From Anaerolineae bacterium (lineage in GTDB: Bacteria > Chloroflexota > Anaerolineae > Aggregatilineales > Aggregatilineaceae), in contig JAHDLB010000031.1 of NCBI GenBank assembly GCA_018432315.1, positions 32,249 through 96,248 of the forward strand: 64,000 nt of DNA. The letters are read 5' to 3'. Under the pieces are notes generated by a model, which worked only from the letters and a program-made list of their open reading frames with translations, did not search any database and was not told the DNA's origin. The translations under genes and the position numbers were made by a program. Positions within the stretch are counted from its first letter, which is position 1. Each line of letters opens with the position of its first letter. Below, in pieces: positions 54,072-62,799 of this stretch.

Positions 54072-55061
54072 ATGAAACAGAAATCGAGATACCTGCCGGT
54101 TCTCCTCCTGGTCGCGCTTCTGACCGTTACGGCGGTTCCCGCGCATGGTCAGGACAATCCCGAGGTCAAGTTGGGCGTGCAGCCCTGGCTTGGCTACGGT
54201 CCCTGGTGGATCGCTGAGGAGCAAGGGTACTTTGCCGATCACGGTCTGGACGTCGAGGTTATCGACTTCACCTGGGACCAGGACATGAACGCGGCGCTCG
54301 CCAGCGGGCGGCTGGACGTCGAAGCCGCCGCGACGAACACGCTCATCGCGCTGCTCAACCAGGGCGTGGATGCCCAGGCGTTCTTGCTGCTGGATGCATC
54401 GTACGAAGCCGACGCGATCATCGCGCACACCGACATTCAGAGCATCGAAGACCTGGCCGGGCGCGAAGTGGCCTACGAGCTAGGCGCCACCAGCGATCTG
54501 CTGCTCAACTATGCGCTCAACGAGGCGGGCATGTCCGTCGAGGACATCGAGCCGGTTCCGATCGCCGCCGCCGACGTGGGCGTGGCGCTCATCGCGGGGC
54601 AGGTGGACGTGGCCGTCACCTACGAGCCGTACATCTCGGCGGCCCTGCGCGACCGTGACGAATATGCCGTGCTCTACACCGCTGCCGAGCGCCCCGGCCT
54701 GATCAGTGATGTGATGATCGCCCGGCGCGAGTACATCGAGCAAAATCCGGAGATCATCGAGAGCCTGGCGCTCGCCTGGGACGACGCGATCACCTTCCTG
54801 CGCGAGAACCCGGACGAAGGCGGGCAGATCATCGCCGACGCGGTCGGCAGCCCGCTGGAGGAGTTCCAGGTCGCGTTCGAGGGCGTGCAGGTGTTCGACC
54901 TGGAAGAGAACGCGGTCCAGTTCTCGGGCGATTTCCTGGAGACGTTCGTGACCGTGGGCGAGATCATGATGCTGCTCAACCCCGACGAGATCACCGAGGT
55001 TCCCGACCCGGCGGACGCCCTGGCGGTCGACTATCTCGAAGCCTATTTGCCGGCGGAGTAA
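54072..55061 (+). CDS. NitT/TauT-type ABC substrate-binding protein
   Basis: 329 residues. Signal peptide MKQKSRYLPVLLLVALLTVTAVPAHGQ, then a SsuA/TauA/ThiY-like fold: VKLGVQPWLGYGPWWIAEEQGYFADHGLDVEVI, LVAFLNQGVD-type region and VALIAGQVDVAVTYEPYIS. AGGAGA is 6 bases before the ATG at 54072; 54066 is a weaker alternative. Ligands of this class are small nitrogen or sulfur compounds (sulfonates, pyrimidines, amides). It heads the operon with an amidase, permease and ATPase, separated from the amidase by a strong terminator-like hairpin. Confidence 0.88.
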   Translation: MKQKSRYLPVLLLVALLTVTAVPAHGQDNPEVKLGVQPWLGYGPWWIAEEQGYFADHGLDVEVIDFTWDQDMNAALASGRLDVEAAATNTLIALLNQGVDAQAFLLLDASYEADAIIAHTDIQSIEDLAGREVAYELGATSDLLLNYALNEAGMSVEDIEPVPIAAADVGVALIAGQVDVAVTYEPYISAALRDRDEYAVLYTAAERPGLISDVMIARREYIEQNPEIIESLALAWDDAITFLRENPDEGGQIIADAVGSPLEEFQVAFEGVQVFDLEENAVQFSGDFLETFVTVGEIMMLLNPDEITEVPDPADALAVDYLEAYLPAE

Positions 55062-55074
55062 GTGTGTTGTTGCG

Positions 55075-55109
55075 CCGGGTGTGGCGCCCGCGCCATGCCC
55101 GGTTTTTTT
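55075..55109 (+). terminator. intrinsic terminator/attenuator after the binding-protein gene
   Basis: An 11-pair stem (55075-55085 with 55092-55102, two GU pairs) followed at once by seven T. It lies 13 bases after the stop, inside an operon whose next three genes run in the same direction. Confidence 0.8.
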
Positions 55110-55146
55110 ACGAAAGGAACGAAGCGACTCGCGTCGCGTGATAATT

Positions 55147-56046
55147 ATGGCTCTTGGAAGCGCTCATGGCGTCGATTCCGCGCTGTCGGTTGTGCTCGTG
55201 CAGATGCGCCCGATCAGCGCGGCGGATAGGGCGGAAGTACGGCAGAACGTCGAGACTCTGTGCGCCTGGATGGACCGCGCGATGGCGGGGTTCCCCGGCG
55301 CCGATTTGATCGTCTTTCCCGAAGGGTCGCTGCAGGGCTATCACGTCACCAACTGGCTGGACACCGTCGTCGATCTCTCCGGCCCGGAAGTGGCGGCGCT
55401 GGCCGCGCACTGCAAGCGGTTGGGCGTGTGGGCCCATTTCTCGCTGCTGGAGCGGCACCCCCACGGCGAGAAACCGTTCAACACGTCGATCCTGATCGAC
55501 AGCGCGGGCGAGATCGCGCTGCGCTACGTTAAGGTGAACCCCTGGGTGCCGCTTGAGGAGTGCACGCCCGGCGACGAGTTCTGCGTGGTCGATGGGCCGA
55601 AGGGCGCCCGCCTGGGCGTGATCACCTGCTACGACGGCGACCTGCCCGAAAGCGCGCGCGAGGTCGCCATGATGGGCGCCAACGTGCTCATTCGCGGGGC
55701 GGCCTACATGGAGCCGTACGGCGCGCCGTGGGTCTTCACCAACCAGGCGCGCGCCTGGGAAAACTTGATGTATGTGGTCGCCGTCAACCAGGTGGGCACC
55801 GATCCCATGTACACCTACACCGGGCGCAGCATGGCCGTCAACTTCGACGGGCGCATCCTGGCCGAGCTCTCGCGCGATGCCGAGGGCATGACCAAGGTCG
55901 ACCTGTACCCGGCCCTGGTGGACGAGGCGCGCCGCCAGTACGGCGAGCAAAACCACCTGTTCAACCTGACCCATCGCGGCCATTCGGCGCTGCCGCCCGA
56001 TGGACTGACGCACAACCCGTACCGCTTCTATCGCGACTGGAAATAA
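55147..56046 (+). CDS. AmiE/AmiF-type amidase (nitrilase superfamily)
   Basis: 299 residues. The catalytic triad is visible: Glu59 in VFPEGS, Lys129 in YVKVNPW and Cys161 in ITCYDGDLPESAREVAMMGANVLIRGAAYM. The CxDGxxPE pattern after the Cys is characteristic of aliphatic amidases and formamidases rather than nitrilases. It would release ammonia from a short amide in the cytoplasm. ATG at 55147 is the best start, with in-frame GTG at 55138 possible; the ribosome-binding site is weak. It lies between the binding protein and the permease, so its substrate is probably the imported compound. Confidence 0.87.
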   Translation: MALGSAHGVDSALSVVLVQMRPISAADRAEVRQNVETLCAWMDRAMAGFPGADLIVFPEGSLQGYHVTNWLDTVVDLSGPEVAALAAHCKRLGVWAHFSLLERHPHGEKPFNTSILIDSAGEIALRYVKVNPWVPLEECTPGDEFCVVDGPKGARLGVITCYDGDLPESAREVAMMGANVLIRGAAYMEPYGAPWVFTNQARAWENLMYVVAVNQVGTDPMYTYTGRSMAVNFDGRILAELSRDAEGMTKVDLYPALVDEARRQYGEQNHLFNLTHRGHSALPPDGLTHNPYRFYRDWK

Positions 56047-56052
56047 CCCGCC

Positions 56053-56907
56053 ATGGAGACGTCGCCCGCGCGCGATCTGGAATTCGAGGGACCGGCCAGC
56101 CCGGTTCGCCGGCGCAATCGAGTCAAGCTGCTGGCCCTGCGCGAAGACATCCCGCGCAGCGTGTACCTGCTGGCCGGCACCGGCTTCATCGCCGCCGTGC
56201 TGGTCGCGTGGAGCATCGCCACCTATGGCGGCTACATTTCCGACCTGTTCCTGCCCACGCCGACCGCCATCATCGACGAAGGCGTGCGCCAGTACGAGCG
56301 CGGGATCCTGGTGCAGGATGCCCGCGCCAGCATCTACCGGATCGTGGTCGGCTGGTTCATCGCGACGCTGTGCGCCGTGCCGATCGGCGTGCTGATGGGC
56401 AACTTCAAGCTGATCGAGGGGCTGCTGGAACCGTTCATCGACCTGGTGCGGTACATGCCGGTCGTGGCGCTGGTGCCGCTCACCATTCTGTGGGCCGGCA
56501 TCGGTGACGAGCAGAAGTTCCTGATCCTGTTCATCGGCACGTTCTTCCAGGAAGTGCTCCTGATCATGGACAACGTGAAGACCGTCCCGCACGACCTGAT
56601 CCGCGTGGGCTACACCCTGGGGCTCAGCCGGTTCGAGATCCTGCGCGACATCATCCTGCCCGCCTCGCTGCCCGGCGTGTGGGACACCTTCCGCATCACG
56701 CTGGGCTGGACGTGGACCTACCTGGTGGTGGCCGAGCTGGTCGCGGCCCGCGATGGCCTGGGGCGGCGCATCATGGAAGCGCAGCGCTACCTGGCGACCG
56801 AGCAGATCATCTTCGGTATCATCTTCATCGGCTTCCTGGGGCTGGTGACGGACTACTTCTTCAAGATCACCGGAACCTACCTGTTCAAGTGGACGAAGGA
56901 GCGGTGA
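56053..56907 (+). CDS. NitT/TauT-type ABC permease
   Basis: 284 residues, six helices after a 35-residue cytoplasmic N-terminus. SsuC/TauC-class blocks are present: LPTPTAIIDEG, the EAA-like loop VPHDLIRVGYTLGLSRFEILRDIILPASLPGV and GLGRRIMEAQR. It starts 6 bases after the amidase stop. Confidence 0.92.
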   Translation: METSPARDLEFEGPASPVRRRNRVKLLALREDIPRSVYLLAGTGFIAAVLVAWSIATYGGYISDLFLPTPTAIIDEGVRQYERGILVQDARASIYRIVVGWFIATLCAVPIGVLMGNFKLIEGLLEPFIDLVRYMPVVALVPLTILWAGIGDEQKFLILFIGTFFQEVLLIMDNVKTVPHDLIRVGYTLGLSRFEILRDIILPASLPGVWDTFRITLGWTWTYLVVAELVAARDGLGRRIMEAQRYLATEQIIFGIIFIGFLGLVTDYFFKITGTYLFKWTKER

Positions 56908-56909
56908 TC

Positions 56910-57725
56910 GTGGAGCAATCAAAGGTCGCGGTCAGGCGCCTCTCCCACTGGTTCGGGACCCCCCGCAGCGGCTTGATGGTGTTGGACGACGTCTCCCTCT
57001 CGCTGGCCCAAAACGAGTTCGTCTCGGTGGTGGGCACGTCGGGCTGCGGCAAATCGACCCTGCTGAACATCATCGCCGGGCTGATCGACCCGGTGGCGGG
57101 CGACGTGCTGGTCGATGGCGGCCCGGTCACCGGGCCGGGGCGCGACCGGGGCGTCGTCTTCCAGACCTACACGCTGTTCCCCTGGATGCCGGTGCGCAAA
57201 AACGTCGAGTTCGCGCTGAAGAAAAGCGGCTTCACGAAGAAAGAAAAGCAGGCGCTCGTCGCGCACTACATCGAGACGGTCGGCCTGAAAGGCTTCGAGA
57301 ACGCGTATCCCAACCAGTTGTCGGGCGGGATGCGCCAGCGGGTCGCGATCGCGCGCGCGCTCGTGTACAACCCCGCCGTGCTGCTGATGGACGAGCCGTT
57401 TGGGGCGCTGGACGCGCAGACGCGCGGCATGATGCAGGAACTGCTGCTGCGCGTCTGGGAGGAGCACCGCATCACGGTGATGTTCATCACGCACGACGTC
57501 GACGAGGCGATCTTCATGTCCGACCGCGTGCTGGTGATGACGGCGCGCCCCGGCAAGATCAAGCAGGAGTTCGCGGTCGATCTGCCCCGCCCGCGCCGCT
57601 ACGAGATCATGACGTCGCCCGAGTTCGTGGCCCTCAAACACGCCATCGTCGAGACGATCCGCGAGGAAACGCTCAAATCGATGGCGCTGGTGAACGGCGG
57701 GATGCTGCCCGGCGCGGGCGGGTGA
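56910..57725 (+). CDS. NitT/TauT-type ABC ATPase
   Basis: 271 residues from the GTG at 56910, 8 bases after AAGGAG; a GTG at 56904 overlapping the permease stop (GTGA) is possible but too close to that site. GTSGCGKST, signature LSGGMRQRVAIARAL, VLLMDEPFGALDAQTR and FITHDVDEA are intact. It powers the importer with the two upstream genes and ends 20 bases from the convergent GNAT gene. Confidence 0.92.
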   Translation: MEQSKVAVRRLSHWFGTPRSGLMVLDDVSLSLAQNEFVSVVGTSGCGKSTLLNIIAGLIDPVAGDVLVDGGPVTGPGRDRGVVFQTYTLFPWMPVRKNVEFALKKSGFTKKEKQALVAHYIETVGLKGFENAYPNQLSGGMRQRVAIARALVYNPAVLLMDEPFGALDAQTRGMMQELLLRVWEEHRITVMFITHDVDEAIFMSDRVLVMTARPGKIKQEFAVDLPRPRRYEIMTSPEFVALKHAIVETIREETLKSMALVNGGMLPGAGG

Positions 57726-57745
57726 TCCCCCCGCCAGATCCCGTC

Positions 57746-58576
57746 TCATCCGACGAAATCGTACGCGTTGAAATCGCACACGGGAACGTAGCCGATGTCC
57801 TGGTAAATGTGGTTGGACGTCGGATTGGCGAGATCGGTGAACAGCGTGCAGAACGCGTACCCCTGGTCGAGCAGGAGCTGGCTCAGCCGCGCGACACACG
57901 CCGAGGCGTACCCCTTGCGGCGGGCGTCGGGCGGCGTGTACACCAGATTCACGGTGACGCCGTGCCGGGTGGGGCGCGCCTTGGCCGCCATCGACACCGG
58001 CCCCTGGTGATCCCACAGGTAGATCCCGCCCTCGTCGATGCGCTGGCGGGCGATTTCGCGCGAGTCCTCGGCGGTGGCCGCCTGGCCGATGTCGAACTGA
58101 AACGCGTGCACCCACGGCGCGACGATTGCCAGGTCGTCGGGCGTGGCGATGCGGAATGCGCCCGGCGGATAGGCGGGGTGGATCACCTCGCGCAGCTCGT
58201 AGACGCGCTGGTACATGCCGGGGGTGAAGGGCTTACCCCACCGGCGCGCGAACGCGTCCGCGACGTGGGCAGGGCCCAACACGCCGGGGATCGCCCACGG
58301 CGAGGACGCCAGCCACCGGGCCAGCGCGTCCACGGCTTCGGATGGATCGTCGAGATGGCTGGCGAGCACGATCCTGTGCGGCGGAGTCATCACCGCTGCC
58401 AGCGCCAGCCCGCGGTCGTCCTCGACCGTGGCGAGCAAGGGCGCGGTTTTGGGGGGAGCCTTCTGCAGGCCGAGGCAGATCCCCAGCATCAAACCGTTGG
58501 CGACTTCCTGGCGTTCGAGGTCGGCCAGCGCCCTGTCCAGGAATGGGCCGGCATCCGGATAGACAGTCACTCGCAT
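57746..58576 (-). CDS. GNAT family N-acetyltransferase
   Basis: 276 residues. The C-terminal half carries the GNAT fold with acetyl-CoA loop VYTPPDARRKGYASACVARLSQLLL (near residue 210-235) and a terminal YQDIGYVPV strand. The N-terminal half is a second, degenerate-looking domain as in COG3393-type predicted acetyltransferases. AAGGAGGG is 6 bases before the ATG. Follows the YesL-like gene by 70 bases on the same strand. Confidence 0.85.
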   Translation of the reverse strand: MRVTVYPDAGPFLDRALADLERQEVANGLMLGICLGLQKAPPKTAPLLATVEDDRGLALAAVMTPPHRIVLASHLDDPSEAVDALARWLASSPWAIPGVLGPAHVADAFARRWGKPFTPGMYQRVYELREVIHPAYPPGAFRIATPDDLAIVAPWVHAFQFDIGQAATAEDSREIARQRIDEGGIYLWDHQGPVSMAAKARPTRHGVTVNLVYTPPDARRKGYASACVARLSQLLLDQGYAFCTLFTDLANPTSNHIYQDIGYVPVCDFNAYDFVG

Positions 58577-58646
58577 ATTCCCTCCTTATGGGTTAGTGAG
58601 CCGGGCGTGCCTGCGCACAGCCGCGAGAAACCGCTCCGCCCGGCGA

Positions 58647-59288
58647 TCAGGGCTGGTTCAACTCGGCCAGCTCCTCCGGGGTGGCATACCGCTTGATCAC
58701 CTGCCAGGCGCTCCAGTTGACGACCAGGACGACCAGCGAGCCGACGATCGCGATGCTGAGCGCCGGCGGCACGACCACCGCCAGCGCGAAGGGCAGCGCC
58801 GCCACGCCGACCGACAGCAGCGACCACGCCGGGTGGGCGAATGCCAGCCGGGACGACACGCTCACCAGCCGCCGCAGCCGGAGATCGAACAGCACCAACA
58901 GCGGCCACAGGTACAGGTTCACCATCAGCGCGGCGATGCCGACGAAGACGTAGAGGCTGCGCAGCACCCAGAGCAGGGCCGGCTCCGGCTCGATGACGTT
59001 CAACAGGCGCAAGTTCACGACGAGCAGCCCGCCGATTACCGCGTCCGCCCCGAAGATCACCGTGCTCTTGAGCCACTGGCGGCGCATCGTGCCGAAGAAG
59101 GTCGCGAATATCTCGGCGTCGCGGTTGCGCGCCAGCGGCGCCAGCACGGCGAACAGCCCGGCGGTCGCCGCGGGCAGGGGGATAATCAGCAGCGCGAACA
59201 CCACCCACATCAGGTTCGCCAGCACCACCGTCGTGATCCGATCGAACAGCGATCCCGGTTCCGGCATGAGGCTGGGCATCCGCATCAT
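58647..59288 (-). CDS. YesL-like (DUF624) membrane protein
   Basis: 213 residues with about five transmembrane helices and the DUF624 pattern: an N-terminal LFDRITTVVLANLMWVVFALLIIPLPAATAGLFAVLAPLAR followed by FFGTMRRQWLKST. These proteins accompany MalF/MalG-type sugar transporters in Firmicutes and Chloroflexota; their function is unknown. It lies 49 bases after the MalG-type permease gene. The start is uncertain (two adjacent ATGs). Confidence 0.8.
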   Translation of the reverse strand: MMRMPSLMPEPGSLFDRITTVVLANLMWVVFALLIIPLPAATAGLFAVLAPLARNRDAEIFATFFGTMRRQWLKSTVIFGADAVIGGLLVVNLRLLNVIEPEPALLWVLRSLYVFVGIAALMVNLYLWPLLVLFDLRLRRLVSVSSRLAFAHPAWSLLSVGVAALPFALAVVVPPALSIAIVGSLVVLVVNWSAWQVIKRYATPEELAELNQP

Positions 59289-59337
59289 GATCGACGGCTC
59301 GCCGGCAAAGAAGCACCACGGGACAGCCCCAACGCAC

Positions 59338-60249
59338 TCAGCCCTTCAGCCCGGTGGTGGCGATGCCCTGGACCAGGTAGCGCTGGAAGAACACGAAAAT
59401 GAGGAACACCGGCACCAACGACAGCGCCGACATGGCGAAGACCTCGCCCCAATTGGTCGCGCCGGATGGGTCCGAAAAGGTGCGCAGGGCCAGCGAGATC
59501 GTGTACAGCTTGGGCGAGTTCAGGTAGAGCAGCGGCGTCAGGAAGTCTTCCCACGTCCAGTAAAACGAGAAGATCGCCGCCGTGATGATGACCGGCTTGA
59601 GCTGGGGCAGGATGATCCGGAAGAAGATACCGCCCTGGCCGCACCCGTCGATCAGCGCCGCCTCGTCGAGCTCGCGGGGGATGCCGCGGATGAACTGGAC
59701 GATCATGAAGATGAAGAACGCCTGCCCGCCCAGCCGTGGCAACAGCAGCGGGTAGAACGTGTTGATCCAGCCCAGCTCGTTGAACATGATGTACTGCGGG
59801 ATGATCTGAACCTGGATTGGCAGCATGAGCGTCAACAGCATCAGGCCGAACCAGATCCGCTTGCCCCTGAATTTGATGCGCGCAAAGCCATAGGCGACCA
59901 CCGCCGACGCGCTGACCGTCAGCAGCGTGCCGACCCCGGCGTAGAAGAACGAGTTTTTGTAAAACGTGGCGAACGAGATATCGCCGAAGCCGTCCCACCC
60001 GTTTTTGTAGTTGTCGAAATGGATTTCGTTCGGGATCAACGCGGTCTGGCGCGTCCAGATCTCGCTCGGCCCTTTGAGCGAGCTGCCGAACAACCACAGC
60101 AGGGGATAGAGCATTGCCAGCGTCGCCAGCCCGACGAAAACGTGATACAGAACAGTCCGCACGGCTTTTCGCTGGTACCAGGGCGGTGACAGCCTGGCGC
60201 TGCCGGCGTAGGGCAGCGAACGTGAAACCGGGTTTTCAGCGCTGCTCAT
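59338..60249 (-). CDS. ABC sugar permease, MalG type
   Basis: 303 residues, six helices, EAA motif ELDEAALIDGCGQGGIFFRIILPQL and C-terminus GIATTGLKG. It starts 3 bases after the MalF-type stop. The periplasmic loop after helix 1 is long (TRQTALIPNEIHFDNYKNGW). Confidence 0.92.
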   Translation of the reverse strand: MSSAENPVSRSLPYAGSARLSPPWYQRKAVRTVLYHVFVGLATLAMLYPLLWLFGSSLKGPSEIWTRQTALIPNEIHFDNYKNGWDGFGDISFATFYKNSFFYAGVGTLLTVSASAVVAYGFARIKFRGKRIWFGLMLLTLMLPIQVQIIPQYIMFNELGWINTFYPLLLPRLGGQAFFIFMIVQFIRGIPRELDEAALIDGCGQGGIFFRIILPQLKPVIITAAIFSFYWTWEDFLTPLLYLNSPKLYTISLALRTFSDPSGATNWGEVFAMSALSLVPVFLIFVFFQRYLVQGIATTGLKG

Positions 60250-60252
60250 CGC

Positions 60253-61206
60253 TTAAATCCCTTCATCCGTTTCGTAGTACACCCAGTGCGAGGACGTCCT
60301 GAACACGATGGCGGTCAGGAGCGCAATCACCGCCAGCATCACCCACGCCATCGCCGACGCGTACCCCATTTCGTACGTTTCGAACCCCCGCTTGTAGACG
60401 TACAGCGCGTAGAACAGCGTAGTGTCGAGCGGCCTGCCGCTGCCGTTGGTGATGATGAACGCCTGGGTGAAGGTCATGAACCCGGCGATCAACTGCATGA
60501 TCAGGTTGAAGAAGATGACCGGCGTCAGCAGCGGCAGCGTGATGCGGACGAACTTCTGAATCCCGTTCGCCCCGTCAATCGACGCCGATTCGTAAAGCTG
60601 CTCCGGGATCTGCTTCAGCCCGGCCAGGAAGATCAGCATCGGCGAGCCGAACTGCCACGCCGCCAGCAGGATGAGCGTCCAGATCGCGTAATCGGGATGG
60701 CCCAGCCACCAGATGCTGGGCTGGCCGAACTGGCCCAGGATGGCGTTCACCAGCCCTTCGCGGTTGAACACCTCGCGCCACATCACGGCGACGGCCACGC
60801 TCGCCCCCACCACGGACGGCGCGTAGAACGCGGCGCGGTAAAACGCCACGCCCCGCCGGTTGGTGTTGAGCAGCATCGCCACGCCCAGCGCGAAGACCAG
60901 GCGCAGCGGCACGGCGAACACCACGTATTTCACCGTTGCCGACACCGAGCGCCAGTAGCGCACGTCGTTGTAGAACATACGCTGGAAGTTGTCCAGCCCG
61001 ATGAAGTTCCAGCCGCGCAGAATGTGATAGTCGGTGAAGGCCAGCGCGAACGAGAGCACCATGGGGATGAATGCGAAGGCAAAAAACGCGATCAACCAGG
61101 GCGAGATGAACAGGTATCCCGCCAGGTTGTTTTCGCCCCAGCGGGACCGGCCTTCTTTTCGCTTGCGCGACCCGCGCCGCGGGAGCCTGAGCGCCGAATC
61201 GGTCAT
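60253..61206 (-). CDS. ABC sugar permease, MalF type
   Basis: 317 residues. A very basic N-terminus (about 25 residues) precedes six helices; YLFISPWLIAFFAFAFIPM and EAA motif QLYESASIDGANGIQKFVRITLPLL are typical. AGGAACG lies before the ATG. It forms the channel with the following MalG-type gene; the ATPase is not encoded here. Confidence 0.92.
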   Translation of the reverse strand: MTDSALRLPRRGSRKRKEGRSRWGENNLAGYLFISPWLIAFFAFAFIPMVLSFALAFTDYHILRGWNFIGLDNFQRMFYNDVRYWRSVSATVKYVVFAVPLRLVFALGVAMLLNTNRRGVAFYRAAFYAPSVVGASVAVAVMWREVFNREGLVNAILGQFGQPSIWWLGHPDYAIWTLILLAAWQFGSPMLIFLAGLKQIPEQLYESASIDGANGIQKFVRITLPLLTPVIFFNLIMQLIAGFMTFTQAFIITNGSGRPLDTTLFYALYVYKRGFETYEMGYASAMAWVMLAVIALLTAIVFRTSSHWVYYETDEGI

Positions 61207-61300
61207 AATTGCGTTCCTGAATACTTTCCGCCAACCTCACGCCCAGGGGCGCACGGACGGCACCCCTGGGCGGAATGACCCCGGAATGGGGGCGGCGCGC

Positions 61301-62605
61301 TTACTGCGCCAGGAGAATCTCGGCCTCTTGCCGCAGCAGGGCGACGGCCTCTTCAGCCGACATCTGCCCGTAGAGGAACGGCTCGACGACCTGTGCCAGG
61401 TACACATTCGAGTTGATGTCCCCGTGGGCGACCGGGTCGGGCGGGCGAATCGGGCTGTTGTAGTCCTCGATCGCGCCCAGGAAGTCGAACATGGCCTGCT
61501 GCGCCGGATTGAGCTGGGGCAGCAGCGCCTCGCGCACCGCCGACGAGATCGGCACGCCGCGCTCGGCCATCATGATCTCGTTGGCCTCGACCGAATTGGT
61601 GAAGAAGTCGATGAACTTGGCCGCTTCTTCGGGGTGATCCGAGTTCTTGGAGATCGACCAGAACATCGAGGGCTTGATGTAGTTGCGCGGATAGCCGCCG
61701 GCCATGCTGGGCACGCTGTGCTCGATGAAGGTGCGATCTTCACCCGCCGCGTTCCAGACGGCGACCAGCATGTTGCTCCAGCCGTATTCCATCGCGGCCT
61801 GCTGGGTGACGATGTAGGCGTCCTCGACGCTCAGGCCGGTGCGCGCGATCGTCTCCTCGATGGGCGGGATGGCGCCTGCATCGGTCAGGTCCTTGATCAG
61901 GTTGAGGTAGTCGACGAAGTACTGGTCCTGCTCCTCGGTATAGCCCAGCCCGTCGCCTTCGGCGTTGTAGGCATAGGCGTCACAGCAGGTGATGTACGTC
62001 CCTTTCCAGTGCTCCGAATAGTGCAGGTTGCCGCCGATGGCGTAGATGCCCAGCTCCTCCTGGATCTTGAGCGCGATCGCTTCGAAATCGTCCCAGGTCC
62101 AGTCGATCGGCGGGATCTCGATGCCGGCCTGCTCCAGCAGATCCACGTCGATGATGAACGTTTCGGAGTTGTTGCCGAGGTTGAAGCCGTAGAGCTGCCC
62201 GTTGACGCGGCCACCAGCCAGCGACGCTTCCGCGATGTTGGACACGTCGATCACGCCGCTCTCGATGAACGGATCGAGGGGCAGGAGCTGGTCGTTGGTG
62301 ACCCATTCCTGAATGCGCTGGTAGTCATGCTGGATGATGTCCGGCAGGTCGCCGCCGGCGGCCTGGGTCGCCAGCTTCGTCCAGTGATCGTCCCAGTTCG
62401 AGAACTCGTAGATGATCTCGACGTTCGGATTCTGTTCCTTGTACAGCTCGATCACGGCGATCGTCTGGTCGTGCCGGGTCTGCGATCCCCACCACGCCAT
62501 GCGCAGCTCGACCGTCTCGTCCTGGCCCAGCGCTGCCGTGCCGGGGAGGATCATCGCGACGAGCACGAGTAACGTGATCAGCCAGCCTTTTTTGGTTTTC
62601 ATCAT
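61301..62605 (-). CDS. sugar-binding protein, MalE/UgpB type
   Basis: 434 residues. Signal peptide (MMKTKKGWLITLLVLVAMILPG, cleavage near ALGQD), then VELRMAWWGSQTRHDQTIAVIELYKEQNPNVEIIYEF and GQLYGFNLGNNSETFIID, typical of family-1 binding proteins. Two adjacent Cys (TYITCCDAY) in the mature part are unusual. GGAGAGGA is 7 bases before the ATG. It heads the transporter genes downstream of the second LacI regulator. Confidence 0.9.
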   Translation of the reverse strand: MMKTKKGWLITLLVLVAMILPGTAALGQDETVELRMAWWGSQTRHDQTIAVIELYKEQNPNVEIIYEFSNWDDHWTKLATQAAGGDLPDIIQHDYQRIQEWVTNDQLLPLDPFIESGVIDVSNIAEASLAGGRVNGQLYGFNLGNNSETFIIDVDLLEQAGIEIPPIDWTWDDFEAIALKIQEELGIYAIGGNLHYSEHWKGTYITCCDAYAYNAEGDGLGYTEEQDQYFVDYLNLIKDLTDAGAIPPIEETIARTGLSVEDAYIVTQQAAMEYGWSNMLVAVWNAAGEDRTFIEHSVPSMAGGYPRNYIKPSMFWSISKNSDHPEEAAKFIDFFTNSVEANEIMMAERGVPISSAVREALLPQLNPAQQAMFDFLGAIEDYNSPIRPPDPVAHGDINSNVYLAQVVEPFLYGQMSAEEAVALLRQEAEILLAQ

Positions 62606-62720
62606 GGGGTTTCCTCTCCAAATAATAAGCTTCTTTACGGTGTGTGACGTGTGAAGTTCGGATCGATAGCCACCTCCCACGCTGAAACTGTCAGCCACGC
62701 GATGGACGCATCAAGAATCA

Positions 62721-62734
62721 TGTGAATGTTCACA
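62721..62734 (-). promoter_or_regulatory. LacI operator before the last importer operon
   Basis: TGTGAA-TG-TTCACA: perfect 6-base arms, just downstream of the predicted -10. 12 of 14 positions recur before the LacI gene at 63833-63846. Confidence 0.7.
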
Positions 62735-62737
62735 TCC

Positions 62738-62767
62738 AGAATAAACCAGAGTCCGATCAGGAGTCAA
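62738..62767 (-). promoter_or_regulatory. promoter of the last importer operon
   Basis: On the minus strand TTGACT (62767-62762), an 18-base spacer and TATTCT (62743-62738), followed by the operator. Confidence 0.6.
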
Positions 62768-62799
62768 TACCGGGCGCCGATTCTGGCGCGCTGGGGCTT

